From a virus: 64,000 nt of DNA. Below are positions 25,389 to 34,712 of the stretch, piece by piece. The notes below the pieces were generated by a model. The model worked only from the letters and a program-made list of their open reading frames with translations. It was not told the origin of the DNA and made no database searches. A program made the position numbers and the translations under genes. The DNA lies in IMG/VR virus record IMGVR_UViG_3300037504_000674, positions 28,753-92,752 of that record. The stretch is one strand, 5' to 3'. The first letter of the stretch is position 1. Each line of letters begins with the position of its first letter.

Positions 25389-28300
25389 ATGCCTATACGG
25401 CCACAAAGAGCAAATATCAAGCCTTTTCTGGAAGACATGCGCCCCTATTATTCTGGCGGGCGCACGACCATCCGTGGGGATGCAGTTTCTAGCTTTGTTG
25501 GTCTAAAAGACAACGCCGGGCAAGATGTAGACCCATCCACTGACCAACGCATTCAGATAACCGACGACAGCAAAGTCAACGCTGACAAGTCTGGCAACAC
25601 TATCGCCCTCTCGGTCACTGATAGCCAGATTGACCACAACAGCCTAAGTAACTACGACAGCAACGAACACATCGACCACACAACAATCACCATCACAGCC
25701 GGCAGCGGATTAACCGGTGGGGGCAACATATCATCTTCGCGCACCATCAACATCGGCTCTGGTGACGGAATCACGGTCAGCGCCAATAGCATAGCCCTAA
25801 CCACACCCGGCACGATCACTGCCGCAACGCCAAATTCTTCATCCGGTAACCACACCCACGCAACCGCAACATCCAATAACGGCACGGCGAATCCATCCAC
25901 GATCGCGGCGTTCAATGCCAGCGGGCAGATTACAGCAGAGGATTTCTTTGTTCCCGACGGCGGCGCCGTGGGCATCAGCGGCAATGAGCTGCTAACGTTC
26001 AACACGGCGGGAAACGCGACGTTTTCCGGCGTGACCAGCGTCGTCGTGCCGGACGGCGCGTGGGTGGGGGCGGGCGCGGATTGCTCATGGGTGTTTGACG
26101 CCACAAATGGGGACGTGACGACGCAGGACAAAGTTGGCGTAGGCGTGGTTAGCCCGCAAGCCAGTCTTCATGTAATAGAACTTGGAACAGCGGGCACGCC
26201 CTCCATCTCCTCAGCAACAGCGGCTGTTTTTCAAAGATCAGCAAGCGCGACAAATGCAAATTATGTATCTATTATTAGCGGAAATGCTCAGATCGCCGGT
26301 CTGAATTTTGGTGACGCGGATTCTGAAACCGCTGGGCAAATAGAATATCTACATCAAGAAATCCCTATTGCTATGCGGTTCAATGTTGAGGGTAATGAGA
26401 TTATGAGGCTAATAGCCTCCGGCGACGTCGTCATCGGAGACACCACCGCCGACCGCCGTTTCCACGTGGTTGATGCGACAACGTATCAGGAGCGCGTTGA
26501 GTACGATGGAACACATTACACTGACTTAGGCACTGATTCAAATGGATATTACAATATGTCGCCTAGCGGGCAGCAAGTACGCATGGATGGCGACTTGATG
26601 TTTGTGGGCGCCCAGGCGATCTCAACAACCACCGACGGACTCACTCTCTCACCAGCGGACGGGATAAGTCTCGATCCATCATCAGGTGATGTAACCGCCA
26701 CAACAGCGATCAGCGCGGATAACTTTGTTTCACAGACAACTGGTTGGCAGGTTGCCTACAACGGAAACGCCGACTTCAGAAATATATACGCAGACGAGCT
26801 TCACGTGCAAGCGTTTATCGCAGATGTATACAGCGCGCTTGCCGGCGGTTTGATTATCACACAATCACGAGCCGAGGTAACACGAGATTTCACGATCCCG
26901 GATACTGGAAACACATCGACTCTATATGTAGCAGACCATGAGGGCATACCAGACACAGCCGTATTTAGCGCTGGCGACTACATCAGACTCAGAGTGATTG
27001 ATCGCTCTGGCGGGGGCCTAGTTGTCAGCGACGTATACGGCACCGTTAGCGGATATAGCGACCTATCTGGCGGGGAGCAGTCATGGACATTCACCACCAC
27101 AACAACTGGTTACAACAGCTCTGATGTTATTTACACCGGTAGTGTCGCACTCGATTACGGGCAAACGGGCAGCGGCAGCCAGGGCGTATGGGAAGCCACT
27201 GTGCTAGATTCAGCCGGCAGCCCGTACTCTCAAATAAAATCATGGGATACCATCACAGACGGCGAGCCCGACAACTTCACTGCACATGTAAGGCTGGGTA
27301 ATCTTGACGGCCTGGCTGGTGTAGGCCTTGAATACGGGTTATTCGCCGGTGACGGAATTACCGATACTGACAGCTACGCACTTATCACCGACACGCAAGC
27401 AGAGCTGCATAATATAGACTTGAATGTGTACAACAGCGGAAGCACGGTATTTAAAATTGACGCATCGACCCCATACTACAGCCTTGGTACCAGCGCCCCA
27501 ACCGACTTTGACACCGGGGTCGGCGTGTGGGCCGGGTTGCATAGCGGATCATATAAATGGCGCGCAGGTGACCCAAGCGGGATTAGAATGCAGTGGGACG
27601 GAACCGACTTGGGTATATACGATGATAGTGGCACAGTTAGATTTCAAGTTAACAGCTCTGGTGCGTGGCTATCTAACCTGGCGCTCAGCGAAACACTCTC
27701 CGACAGCCTCTTTACATCAGGCAGCGGGTTATTGCTACTTGGCCCGTATTGCGAGATAACCACAACTAGTTGGGCATCGCTGCGGGGGCAGTCGGCGACG
27801 ATCAGCGGGGCGTTTCACCAGTCAGCTGGGCGCTGGCCCGGAACGCGGGCGCTGGTGGTGGAGGAGGGCACGACTAACTACTGCACAAATCCACGAATGT
27901 ATGATGGCAACAGCGATAATCGCGCAGACTCGTTTGGTCGCAATAGCAATCTGTCTGGCGCACCCACCGAATCCATCATTTCTCACCCTATTAGCGAAAG
28001 GGGGTGGGCTCAGCGCATTCAATATACAGGTGTTGCAGGCGACAGCAACCAGGTTTGGTTTTATAGGTTCGGCACTGCCTCAGGGGAATTTTCTGCTGGC
28101 GATGATGTTACTATCTCGTTTGATTATTGGGGTAGCGCTGATAATGGATTGGATTTTTTTATACAGGCGTTCGACGCATCGAATAATGTCATAGCGAGCG
28201 TTTCCTTGCCTGATTTAGTGCCGACTGAGTCAGTGCAGCGCGCATCACTGACGTATGAATCGCTACCAGCCAACACTGACTACGTTCGGTTCCGATTCGA

Positions 28301-30344
28301 TGCTGTAGATAGTTGCTCCACTGGTGATGAATTCGATGTGCGATTTGGCGCAGTGCAGATAGAAAAATCAGCCTACGCCACATCATACTGCGCGGGGTCA
28401 TTGAGCCACTGTTCGTGGAGCGGTACGGCCCACAACAGCACCAGCACCCGAACAGCCACAGAGGTCAATCTAGATGACCACGCCGAACTGCTTTCAGGTA
28501 ACACAGAATTCACGACTCACATAGTTTTCCAGGTGCAATATGACTACGACGCCAACTGGCCCGAGGCGACTTACAACTACATCTATGACGCATACGACTC
28601 AGGAAGCAGCAACAGGACCTTCTTCTATTACGACCCGACTGACGAGCGATTCGAGGTAAGGCCTTCGAGTGGTACGACGTTTACTGGTAGTACACAATCC
28701 TTCTCAGCGGGTGACTGGATTGTAGCTACAATCACCTATGACTACACCAATGACGAATATAAACTTTATATCAACGGAGCAGAAGATGGCAGCAGCACAT
28801 CGTCATTGTCCGCGCAGACTCTCAGTGAACTGAATGTTGGGGCACGCTTCAATGCAGCCGGGCAGGGCGGAATCGCTGTCTCGGAGTTTGCGATTTTTGA
28901 CTCCGCCCTCACCGCCGAAGAGGTCGCGGCTCTATACCAGCGCAACGCGCCGCTTGAGGATACCGGGGCGATAGATAAACCGGGCATCTATCTATATGAC
29001 GCTTGGCTTTTAGCAACATCAAGCGCTGGCAGCAGAGTTGCTATAGACCCGTCAGACGGAATACAAGCATACAGCGAGGAGAGTGGTAATCCACAAACTG
29101 TTCAGATCGATGTTGATGGGGACGTATTTCTCGGTTCTGACATCAGTTCCGTAGCAACCACAACACTATCTATTTTCTCGAACGCTCAGACTTATGACGG
29201 GGAATCGATGGGTGCCGGCGACATCCTGATGGGCCCCAAGGGCACGGACATGTTTAACATGCTGTGGGATGTGTCTACTGGGGACATGAAGCTCCGAAGG
29301 GATGAAACTGATTTCTTTGAGGTAAGCGGATCGGGTGGCACGCTTAAATTTGGGAAAGATGTAAGTGGCGTTGACACAACAGCAATGGTGGTGTTCTCCG
29401 CATCAACTACATACAACTCTGAGGGCGTGCAGGGAAACGCGGTCCTGATTGGTAGCAACAGTAGCGGATACCCAAACCTGCTTTTCAATGTCGATAAATT
29501 TATGATACGCGACGGCACAAATGATCGCTTCAAGGTTGACGCGGACACAGGAGATGTCTGGATAGGTCAGGTTGCATCTGGAAAATACAACTTCTATTGG
29601 GATGACAGCGAGGGCACCGTTGAACTCCGCGAGAACACAACGCCATACTTGATTGCAGACGGCGGTGATCAGCTGCTGGCATTCGGGGCAAATGTAAACT
29701 CAGTAAGCACTACGGCGATTGTTGTGTTCGGGGCAGACTCCACAACCTATAATTCCAACTCATACGATTCCGGCGATTTATTGCTTGGGGATGACAGCAG
29801 CGGTCACGCTAATGTATTTTGGGACAAGTCAACTGGCGAGCTTAACTTCAGAGCCGGTAGCACATCACAACTCAGGATAAATACCTCTGGGGCAATCGAG
29901 GCCGCCAGCAGCAACCGGTTCCAAATCAGTGATGCCGGTATCAAATTAGCGCGCGGCGACTCCGCTTACAACAAAATAAGTTGGACTGACAACAGCTTCA
30001 GTACAGCATACGGGGAAATATACACAGAGCTCACTGGTACCACTAGCCAAATAGTGATTAGTGCAGACGCGCCATCCGGTAATCTTGGTGGGGTATTCTT
30101 GTACGCAGAGGACGGAGATGGGTCATCCGTACAGGCGACATTGACCGTTGCTGATGGGTTAATTGTTGGTGATAACATCGGTACAACTAGCGGAGATATT
30201 TATTGCAGCGGGACGGTTTCAACTGATGGAGGCACCACAACGTGGGACCTGGGTGGGTACACATCCGCCAGCATCACGGCGGATGGTTATGTCACGGTAA
30301 CTATCGGCGGGTCTACCTACCGACTGTTGGCGGACGCTGTTTGA
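25389..30344 (+). CDS. Tail fibre / receptor-binding protein with LamG-like domain
   Basis: 1651 aa, the longest gene. A short N-terminal anchor is followed by Gly/Ser/Thr-rich fibre repeats (ITAGSGLTGGGNISSSRTI). A CBM-like module lies at about residues 830-1010 and a LamG/concanavalin-like module at about 1030-1180 (VATITYDYTNDEYKLYINGA, AIFDSALTAEEVAALYQ). Then come repeated VFSASTTYNSEG-type segments. It should recognise the host surface. Two GC-rich patches (about 25980-26160 and 27780-27870) suggest module exchange. Confidence 0.8.
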   Translation: MPIRPQRANIKPFLEDMRPYYSGGRTTIRGDAVSSFVGLKDNAGQDVDPSTDQRIQITDDSKVNADKSGNTIALSVTDSQIDHNSLSNYDSNEHIDHTTITITAGSGLTGGGNISSSRTINIGSGDGITVSANSIALTTPGTITAATPNSSSGNHTHATATSNNGTANPSTIAAFNASGQITAEDFFVPDGGAVGISGNELLTFNTAGNATFSGVTSVVVPDGAWVGAGADCSWVFDATNGDVTTQDKVGVGVVSPQASLHVIELGTAGTPSISSATAAVFQRSASATNANYVSIISGNAQIAGLNFGDADSETAGQIEYLHQEIPIAMRFNVEGNEIMRLIASGDVVIGDTTADRRFHVVDATTYQERVEYDGTHYTDLGTDSNGYYNMSPSGQQVRMDGDLMFVGAQAISTTTDGLTLSPADGISLDPSSGDVTATTAISADNFVSQTTGWQVAYNGNADFRNIYADELHVQAFIADVYSALAGGLIITQSRAEVTRDFTIPDTGNTSTLYVADHEGIPDTAVFSAGDYIRLRVIDRSGGGLVVSDVYGTVSGYSDLSGGEQSWTFTTTTTGYNSSDVIYTGSVALDYGQTGSGSQGVWEATVLDSAGSPYSQIKSWDTITDGEPDNFTAHVRLGNLDGLAGVGLEYGLFAGDGITDTDSYALITDTQAELHNIDLNVYNSGSTVFKIDASTPYYSLGTSAPTDFDTGVGVWAGLHSGSYKWRAGDPSGIRMQWDGTDLGIYDDSGTVRFQVNSSGAWLSNLALSETLSDSLFTSGSGLLLLGPYCEITTTSWASLRGQSATISGAFHQSAGRWPGTRALVVEEGTTNYCTNPRMYDGNSDNRADSFGRNSNLSGAPTESIISHPISERGWAQRIQYTGVAGDSNQVWFYRFGTASGEFSAGDDVTISFDYWGSADNGLDFFIQAFDASNNVIASVSLPDLVPTESVQRASLTYESLPANTDYVRFRFDAVDSCSTGDEFDVRFGAVQIEKSAYATSYCAGSLSHCSWSGTAHNSTSTRTATEVNLDDHAELLSGNTEFTTHIVFQVQYDYDANWPEATYNYIYDAYDSGSSNRTFFYYDPTDERFEVRPSSGTTFTGSTQSFSAGDWIVATITYDYTNDEYKLYINGAEDGSSTSSLSAQTLSELNVGARFNAAGQGGIAVSEFAIFDSALTAEEVAALYQRNAPLEDTGAIDKPGIYLYDAWLLATSSAGSRVAIDPSDGIQAYSEESGNPQTVQIDVDGDVFLGSDISSVATTTLSIFSNAQTYDGESMGAGDILMGPKGTDMFNMLWDVSTGDMKLRRDETDFFEVSGSGGTLKFGKDVSGVDTTAMVVFSASTTYNSEGVQGNAVLIGSNSSGYPNLLFNVDKFMIRDGTNDRFKVDADTGDVWIGQVASGKYNFYWDDSEGTVELRENTTPYLIADGGDQLLAFGANVNSVSTTAIVVFGADSTTYNSNSYDSGDLLLGDDSSGHANVFWDKSTGELNFRAGSTSQLRINTSGAIEAASSNRFQISDAGIKLARGDSAYNKISWTDNSFSTAYGEIYTELTGTTSQIVISADAPSGNLGGVFLYAEDGDGSSVQATLTVADGLIVGDNIGTTSGDIYCSGTVSTDGGTTTWDLGGYTSASITADGYVTVTIGGSTYRLLADAV

Positions 30345-30368
30345 CAAAGACGGCGACTGTGGTAAAAT
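30341..30368 (+). promoter_or_regulatory. Consensus promoter, 16-bp spacer, extended -10
   Basis: TTGACA (30341-30346), a 16-bp spacer ending in TGG, and TAAAAT (30363-30368). It overlaps the fibre stop codon and drives the small genes at 30400 and 30588. Confidence 0.8.
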
Positions 30369-30399
30369 AGATGGTGTCAACTATACTAGGAGGTCGCCG

Positions 30400-30579
30400 A
30401 TGGAAGGACCAGACAAACATTTTCTGCCGACGCCGACACCAATGATATCAGTGATACCAGCCCCGGCGCCGCCGAACGAGACCAGTACTCACCAGCTCGA
30501 GGGCTCTGGTAGCGCGGCTGGCTTATTGCTAATCTTAGTCATCTTTGCCGGGTTGGTGGCTGTAATCACAAAAAATTAG
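30400..30579 (+). CDS. 59-aa C-terminal-anchored membrane protein
   Basis: The ATG lies six bases after AGGAGG. The N-terminal 35 residues are Pro-rich and polar (LPTPTPM, APAPPNETS). The C-terminal 20 are a hydrophobic span (AAGLLLILVIFAGLVAV) ending in TKN. It looks like a tail-anchored small protein, possibly lysis-related (holin or spanin). Function is unproven. Confidence 0.65.
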   Translation: MEGPDKHFLPTPTPMISVIPAPAPPNETSTHQLEGSGSAAGLLLILVIFAGLVAVITKN

Positions 30580-30587
30580 GAGGAGTA

Positions 30588-30923
30588 ATGCAAGAAATCG
30601 AATTCACGATTTGGCAGCGTCTTTCGCTCTTGCAGGTACTAGGGGGGTTGCGAGGAGACCTTAGTGTCATGCGGCGCGGGGTGAAAGTGATGGATAAAGT
30701 AGACCTCTCGCAAGATGAGCGCGAGTCTGCCGGTGTGAGGCCTGAAGGAAATTCGTTGAAATGGGAAAACCAGGCAACAAAAACCATTGAGCTAACCGAG
30801 CCGGAGTTCTCGCTTGTCAAGCGCGTCGTGAGAGACTATCAGGGTTGGACGCTGGCAGGGGCAGATGAATTATTCGACCTAGCGGAGAAACTTGACATCG
30901 AAATATCTGATAAAGACGGCTAA
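30588..30923 (+). CDS. Hypothetical protein, 111 aa
   Basis: Good TAGGAGGAG site. The first two-thirds (LLQVLGGLRGDLSVMRR, WENQATKTIELTEPEFSLV) resemble small proteins found in many phages near late genes. The rest is acidic. It shares a promoter with the 59-aa membrane protein and ends at a bidirectional terminator. Function unknown. Confidence 0.6.
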   Translation: MQEIEFTIWQRLSLLQVLGGLRGDLSVMRRGVKVMDKVDLSQDERESAGVRPEGNSLKWENQATKTIELTEPEFSLVKRVVRDYQGWTLAGADELFDLAEKLDIEISDKDG

Positions 30924-30937
30924 CAGACTAGAAAACA

Positions 30938-30966
30938 AAAAAGGGCTCCGATTAGGAGCCCTTGAT
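30938..30966. terminator. Bidirectional terminator between convergent genes
   Basis: AAGGGCTCC and GGAGCCCTT form a nine-pair stem with A-rich and T-rich flanks on both sides, so it can stop transcription from either direction. The clamp gene's stop codon lies in its loop. Confidence 0.85.
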
Positions 30967-32010
30967 TGTTTTGCTAAACAATATATGTTCGTAGGTTTCG
31001 TCTTTGATTGACATCATCCTGTCGGATATCGACACAGATAGATCGCCGCTCACGCGCATCATAATTTTTCCAAGGCGATCCGCGCTGACAAATATCTCGC
31101 CCTCGCCAGTGTAGTTGGAAACTGGCATATCCACGTGGTATGCAATTGGCACATCGGCATGATGATCGTAACCGACACCCTCTCCGGCGCTCAGCCAGAG
31201 CACACCACCCTCAAGCCTCAGTCTGGCGACATCACTCTGAGAGAATTTTCTCGCTGCTTCACAGTGTCTACGTAGCACGCTTCTGGGAACTTCAAGCGAG
31301 CAAATGGACTCAAACTTACTTAGCAGCGACTCAAACTCAGGGATGTTACCATCGCGCATCGTAGCGCAGAACCTATTTTGGCTAGACGCCATCATAACCG
31401 TGCTACCCGAATCCGATATGTAAAAGTCATACTCGCCATCCGGCAGTACTGCGCCGGCGACGCCGATTGACCTCGTTGGCACAATCAGCCCATCATATCC
31501 AAAATTGCAACGCGACAACATCACCCCGTCAGCGCAGTACGCCATGCCATCTGTGGTCATAACGGAGCCCAAGGCGTCAATATATGAATCCTCATCAGCC
31601 GAAATGAACAAATTCTTCAAAGCGGCGATCTGCGCGTGCGTGATAGCACCCAACTGATTACCCTCTCCAATCCATAGGTCAGGCATCATTGTATCGCTCA
31701 TCATTCTGTGAGCAGATAGCGCCTCACCTTCTATCTCTAGCGCAGACTCACGCACCCTCAGATCAAAATACTCTGACGCATCATGTTCTAGGGCTGATAG
31801 AGTTGCATACTCTACCACAATGTCATCGCTCAATTCCTCACTAGCCTCAATGTGTGTATATAGCGACATGCCATCGACTACGCTGGCGGCGTACATGTCC
31901 AAGCCGCCAGATAATCGTATGCACTTCTCGTTGCTTCTGTTTGTTCTGGTTGGGATAATACGACGCATGTTGCTGATAGCATTGACAAATTCACTTGCTC
32001 TGACCCTCAT
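30952..32010 (-). CDS. DNA polymerase sliding clamp (beta-like)
   Basis: 352 aa. It shows the threefold clamp pattern: a conserved DIVVEYATLSAL strand, DGMAYCADGVMLSR (like the clamp's 'TDGHRL' region) and late IFVSADRLGKIM. It is the usual length for a bacterial beta clamp (about 370). It holds polymerase on DNA. The start at 32010 is chosen for its AAAGGGG site and because upstream codons lack one. No clamp loader is visible in the window. Confidence 0.7.
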   Translation of the reverse strand: MRVRASEFVNAISNMRRIIPTRTNRSNEKCIRLSGGLDMYAASVVDGMSLYTHIEASEELSDDIVVEYATLSALEHDASEYFDLRVRESALEIEGEALSAHRMMSDTMMPDLWIGEGNQLGAITHAQIAALKNLFISADEDSYIDALGSVMTTDGMAYCADGVMLSRCNFGYDGLIVPTRSIGVAGAVLPDGEYDFYISDSGSTVMMASSQNRFCATMRDGNIPEFESLLSKFESICSLEVPRSVLRRHCEAARKFSQSDVARLRLEGGVLWLSAGEGVGYDHHADVPIAYHVDMPVSNYTGEGEIFVSADRLGKIMMRVSGDLSVSISDRMMSIKDETYEHILFSKTIKGS

Positions 32011-32033
32011 CTGTGAACCCCTTTCAATCTTAT

Positions 32034-32061
32034 TTGACAAATTGCGCTTTTGTGGTAGAAT
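32034..32061 (+). promoter_or_regulatory. Consensus promoter giving a leaderless mRNA
   Basis: TTGACA (32034-32039), a 16-bp spacer ending in TGG, and TAGAAT (32056-32061). The ATG at 32068 is six bases beyond the -10 box, at the expected transcription start. It diverges from the clamp gene. Confidence 0.8.
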
Positions 32062-32067
32062 AAGTCC

Positions 32068-32847
32068 ATGATTGGACTAACTAAGTTCTCAAAATACAGT
32101 GACGACGATATAGCAACTGCTCAGCGCGTTGGCGCCCAGGCGATCAGCTCGCTACTAGGGCAGGATACGATGCCGGGTATGAAGCTGTACCACAACGTAA
32201 TCGCCGAGCAGCTAGACGCACCAACCAAGTATTTGAAGAGCGTGCTTGGTAAAATAGCGACCGCCAGACAGGTGGGTGTATCACACTTCGATTTACATTA
32301 TTACCCTAACTCTCGTGGCTCGGGATATGGATGGGCATGGAACAATGGTGAGCAGTTTTGCTCGTGGTGGTTACCAGTGTACTACGGTATTAAAGAGGAA
32401 TTCCCCGATCTGCACATTGGGTATCCGAAACTAGAGATGGGGACCGGTATAGGAGATTATCGCTGTAGCTCTAGGCAGTTTATGGCGGATAGCTGGCCTG
32501 CTATTGAGGCCGCTGACTTCTTGAGCGCGCTCACAACCTGGGATGACAACGGAGATGACGGTGTGTCGCGCTCGATATGGTACATGTATTATCTATCTGA
32601 GAAAATCAATAAAGACCTAACGGTAACTTTTTATAATAGCAACAACAACGTTGCCAAGCGAAGAAAGGCTGAGCAGTACATTACGTTCTACGAGGAAATG
32701 CGAAATCTTGACAACGTTATTGCTGCGTTTTGCCACACACTAAGTAGCCCGGAGGATAGCGAGGTGTGGGCTACTTGGAGGAGTGACTCTGGTGAATCCC
32801 CGATTCCATCTCTCGTTGCTCGATATATTCGAGGACTTGATTCTTGA
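32068..32847 (+). CDS. Possible TIM-barrel glycoside hydrolase, candidate lysin
   Basis: 259 aa. Alternating beta-strand and helix segments (VGVSHFDLHYYPN, LHIGYPKLEMGTG, LSALTTWDDNGDDG) with many Trp and Tyr suggest a (beta/alpha)8 hydrolase. Asp and Glu at strand ends could be catalytic, but no family signature is certain. No ribosome site is present; the start codon lies at the predicted transcript start. Its 3' end overlaps the convergent gene by 77 bases. A peptidoglycan or surface-glycan target is a guess. Confidence 0.4.
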   Translation: MIGLTKFSKYSDDDIATAQRVGAQAISSLLGQDTMPGMKLYHNVIAEQLDAPTKYLKSVLGKIATARQVGVSHFDLHYYPNSRGSGYGWAWNNGEQFCSWWLPVYYGIKEEFPDLHIGYPKLEMGTGIGDYRCSSRQFMADSWPAIEAADFLSALTTWDDNGDDGVSRSIWYMYYLSEKINKDLTVTFYNSNNNVAKRRKAEQYITFYEEMRNLDNVIAAFCHTLSSPEDSEVWATWRSDSGESPIPSLVARYIRGLDS

Positions 32848-33808
32848 GTCTCAGCTTCAGACGCATCAAGTCATCCATGACTGCATATGGAATTTCCTCT
32901 AGCGTCAAAACGCTTCCGTCAACTCTCTGCAAAACAATGCGATACTCTGTTGACAAGATTGTGTTATTTTCGCCAAGCTGATTGTGTTTGACGTAAACCC
33001 ATCCATCCCTGAATTCGTACTCAACCTCGACGAGAGTTTTTTCCTCGATGTACTTAATGGCATCAGTCTTTGATAGCCCGTCCTTGTGTAGCTCTCTCCC
33101 CTCGCGGATGAGATCGCGCGCGATCTTAGCAGCGGCTCTAATGCGCTCATCTGTTTCTTCTGGCAACTTACCATCGTGACCGAGCTGCTGAATCACGTAG
33201 TCATTGGTTCCGACAATTTCTGGGCTGGCGCCGTGCTTTCTTTCAAAGTGCGTCTCGAATATCGCGTCAAACACGGAGCTACCCATTGTGCGGAACTCAA
33301 CGACGTCCTTCACGATCTTGCGAAACTCTCTCTCCGGGATATCGTCGGTATCATTGGCTATCATGTACAGCTCAATCTCTCGCTTGATTTGAGAGTGGCG
33401 GGCCCAGAATGTGTTGCGGTTGAGTATGTTTGCCATTGACCTAATGAACTGAGCTTTAGATGTCCACGTTCTGCGCTGCATATATCGAACACGACCGGTG
33501 TCTGACGCAATAGCTGGTGGGACATCGCGCTGGTCATCCCACTCGTCACCAGTGATCGTATCCACGAACTTGCCGGTGGTCGCAGACTGCCACAGAGACC
33601 GCCATAGAATCCATGACATATACAGCGTTGCCGCGTAGTCAGATATATTCTGAACGCGCGCTGCCAGCAATAACTTCTCGAAGATGTCCTCGAAGTTTTC
33701 ACCGCTTAGTGGCGGCTGCAGGAGAGCGCGTAAACCCTGGAACACGCTCTCCTTGTCAGTCGTCGCTACGATATTCAGATCATCAGGTAACACTATCTTG
33801 TCAGCCAA
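32771..33808 (-). CDS. Hypothetical protein, 345 aa
   Basis: Mostly helical and charged, with no recognised motif. It overlaps the recombination gene upstream by eight bases and is therefore likely co-expressed with the SSAP. Its 3' end overlaps the plus-strand hydrolase gene by 77 bases. The context suggests a DNA-metabolism role, but nothing in the sequence proves it. Confidence 0.6.
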   Translation of the reverse strand: MADKIVLPDDLNIVATTDKESVFQGLRALLQPPLSGENFEDIFEKLLLAARVQNISDYAATLYMSWILWRSLWQSATTGKFVDTITGDEWDDQRDVPPAIASDTGRVRYMQRRTWTSKAQFIRSMANILNRNTFWARHSQIKREIELYMIANDTDDIPEREFRKIVKDVVEFRTMGSSVFDAIFETHFERKHGASPEIVGTNDYVIQQLGHDGKLPEETDERIRAAAKIARDLIREGRELHKDGLSKTDAIKYIEEKTLVEVEYEFRDGWVYVKHNQLGENNTILSTEYRIVLQRVDGSVLTLEEIPYAVMDDLMRLKLRLKNQVLEYIEQREMESGIHQSHSSK

Positions 33809-34652
33809 CAGCTCTCACCATTTCCTTGACTGTTTTTTCATCAACGCCGTTCACGAGCTGGTTAAGCGCCTGCCAGAATACCAGGGTGTCCGATATGGTC
33901 ATCTCTGACATCTTTTTTCCAAACAGCTCTTCCGTGTAAGAGAATTTCTTGCCCGCTTTACTCAGCAGCTTGCTAAGACTACCCCTAAATCTTGACGTGG
34001 CATCCTCCCCCAGAACGGAGCTAATCTCAGATATCGACAAGTATCCATCGGCATCTCGGAGAGCCATAAGCTGAGCGGTTAGGGCCAAGCTGTCATCGGC
34101 ACGGTCAACAAACTGATCTGGGCTAAACGGTAATTGCGCAGCTTCCAATATCCCAAACTCGGCTTCCGCTTCTTTATCCACATAATCCTTCGATGTATGG
34201 GACCTTAGTCCCTTGTACACGGATAACTGCCAACCAAGCTGACTGGCGGCCTGGTTAAGGAAGTTTGTAATGGCCCCCTTCATCGCGTAGCCGCGCCCGT
34301 TAGGGTTCTCGTGGAACCCATTTGCCTGCACGGTGATAGTTTTCTCTTCACCGTCTATAATCAGCTTATACCAAAATTCCCCACTATGAATCTCTGCCGT
34401 ATGAAACAGAGTTCCTTTATGATTTTTGTACTGCCCGACCTTGAATTCAGACGGATCGTAACTAAACCCCCACCCGTAACCGCACAGGCCGAAATACTTA
34501 TTGAAGAACTCGTTGCGGTAAGCCGGGCTAATGTCAGTTAGGTATTGAGCATTCCGCACGGCCTTATAAGCATCTTCGTGCAATGGCGCGTCCAACTTTT
34601 CTACTACCTCTTCCAATGTATATCCGCTCAGTGTCTCCGCTTCGATTATCAC
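33801..34652 (-). CDS. Rad52-like single-strand annealing protein
   Basis: 283 aa. Residues about 40-155 carry the Rad52/Sak-type core: YFGLCGYGWGFSYD, then a beta-beta segment (FWYKLIIDGEEKTITVQANG), then GYAMKGAITNFLNQAASQLGW, which corresponds to the 'KeAvTDAlKrA' helix. The C-terminal half is helical. Such proteins anneal complementary strands in phage recombination. The GTG start follows AGGAGG, and a dedicated promoter lies at 34685. Confidence 0.75.
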   Translation of the reverse strand: MIIEAETLSGYTLEEVVEKLDAPLHEDAYKAVRNAQYLTDISPAYRNEFFNKYFGLCGYGWGFSYDPSEFKVGQYKNHKGTLFHTAEIHSGEFWYKLIIDGEEKTITVQANGFHENPNGRGYAMKGAITNFLNQAASQLGWQLSVYKGLRSHTSKDYVDKEAEAEFGILEAAQLPFSPDQFVDRADDSLALTAQLMALRDADGYLSISEISSVLGEDATSRFRGSLSKLLSKAGKKFSYTEELFGKKMSEMTISDTLVFWQALNQLVNGVDEKTVKEMVRAVG

Positions 34653-34684
34653 ACTTTCCTCCTAATGATCAATAGCTTATATAT

Positions 34685-34712
34685 ATACTACCACAATACC
34701 TATGATTGTCAA
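34685..34712 (-). promoter_or_regulatory. Promoter for the annealing-protein operon
   Basis: TTGACA (34707-34712), a 16-bp spacer ending in TGG, and TAGTAT (34685-34690). It overlaps the end of the helicase gene. Confidence 0.75.

Noticed and set aside
32068-32847. Clear assignment of the hydrolase-like gene as a peptidoglycan lysin
   Set aside because: No signature of lysozyme, amidase or peptidase was seen; only a general barrel-like pattern supports a hydrolase.
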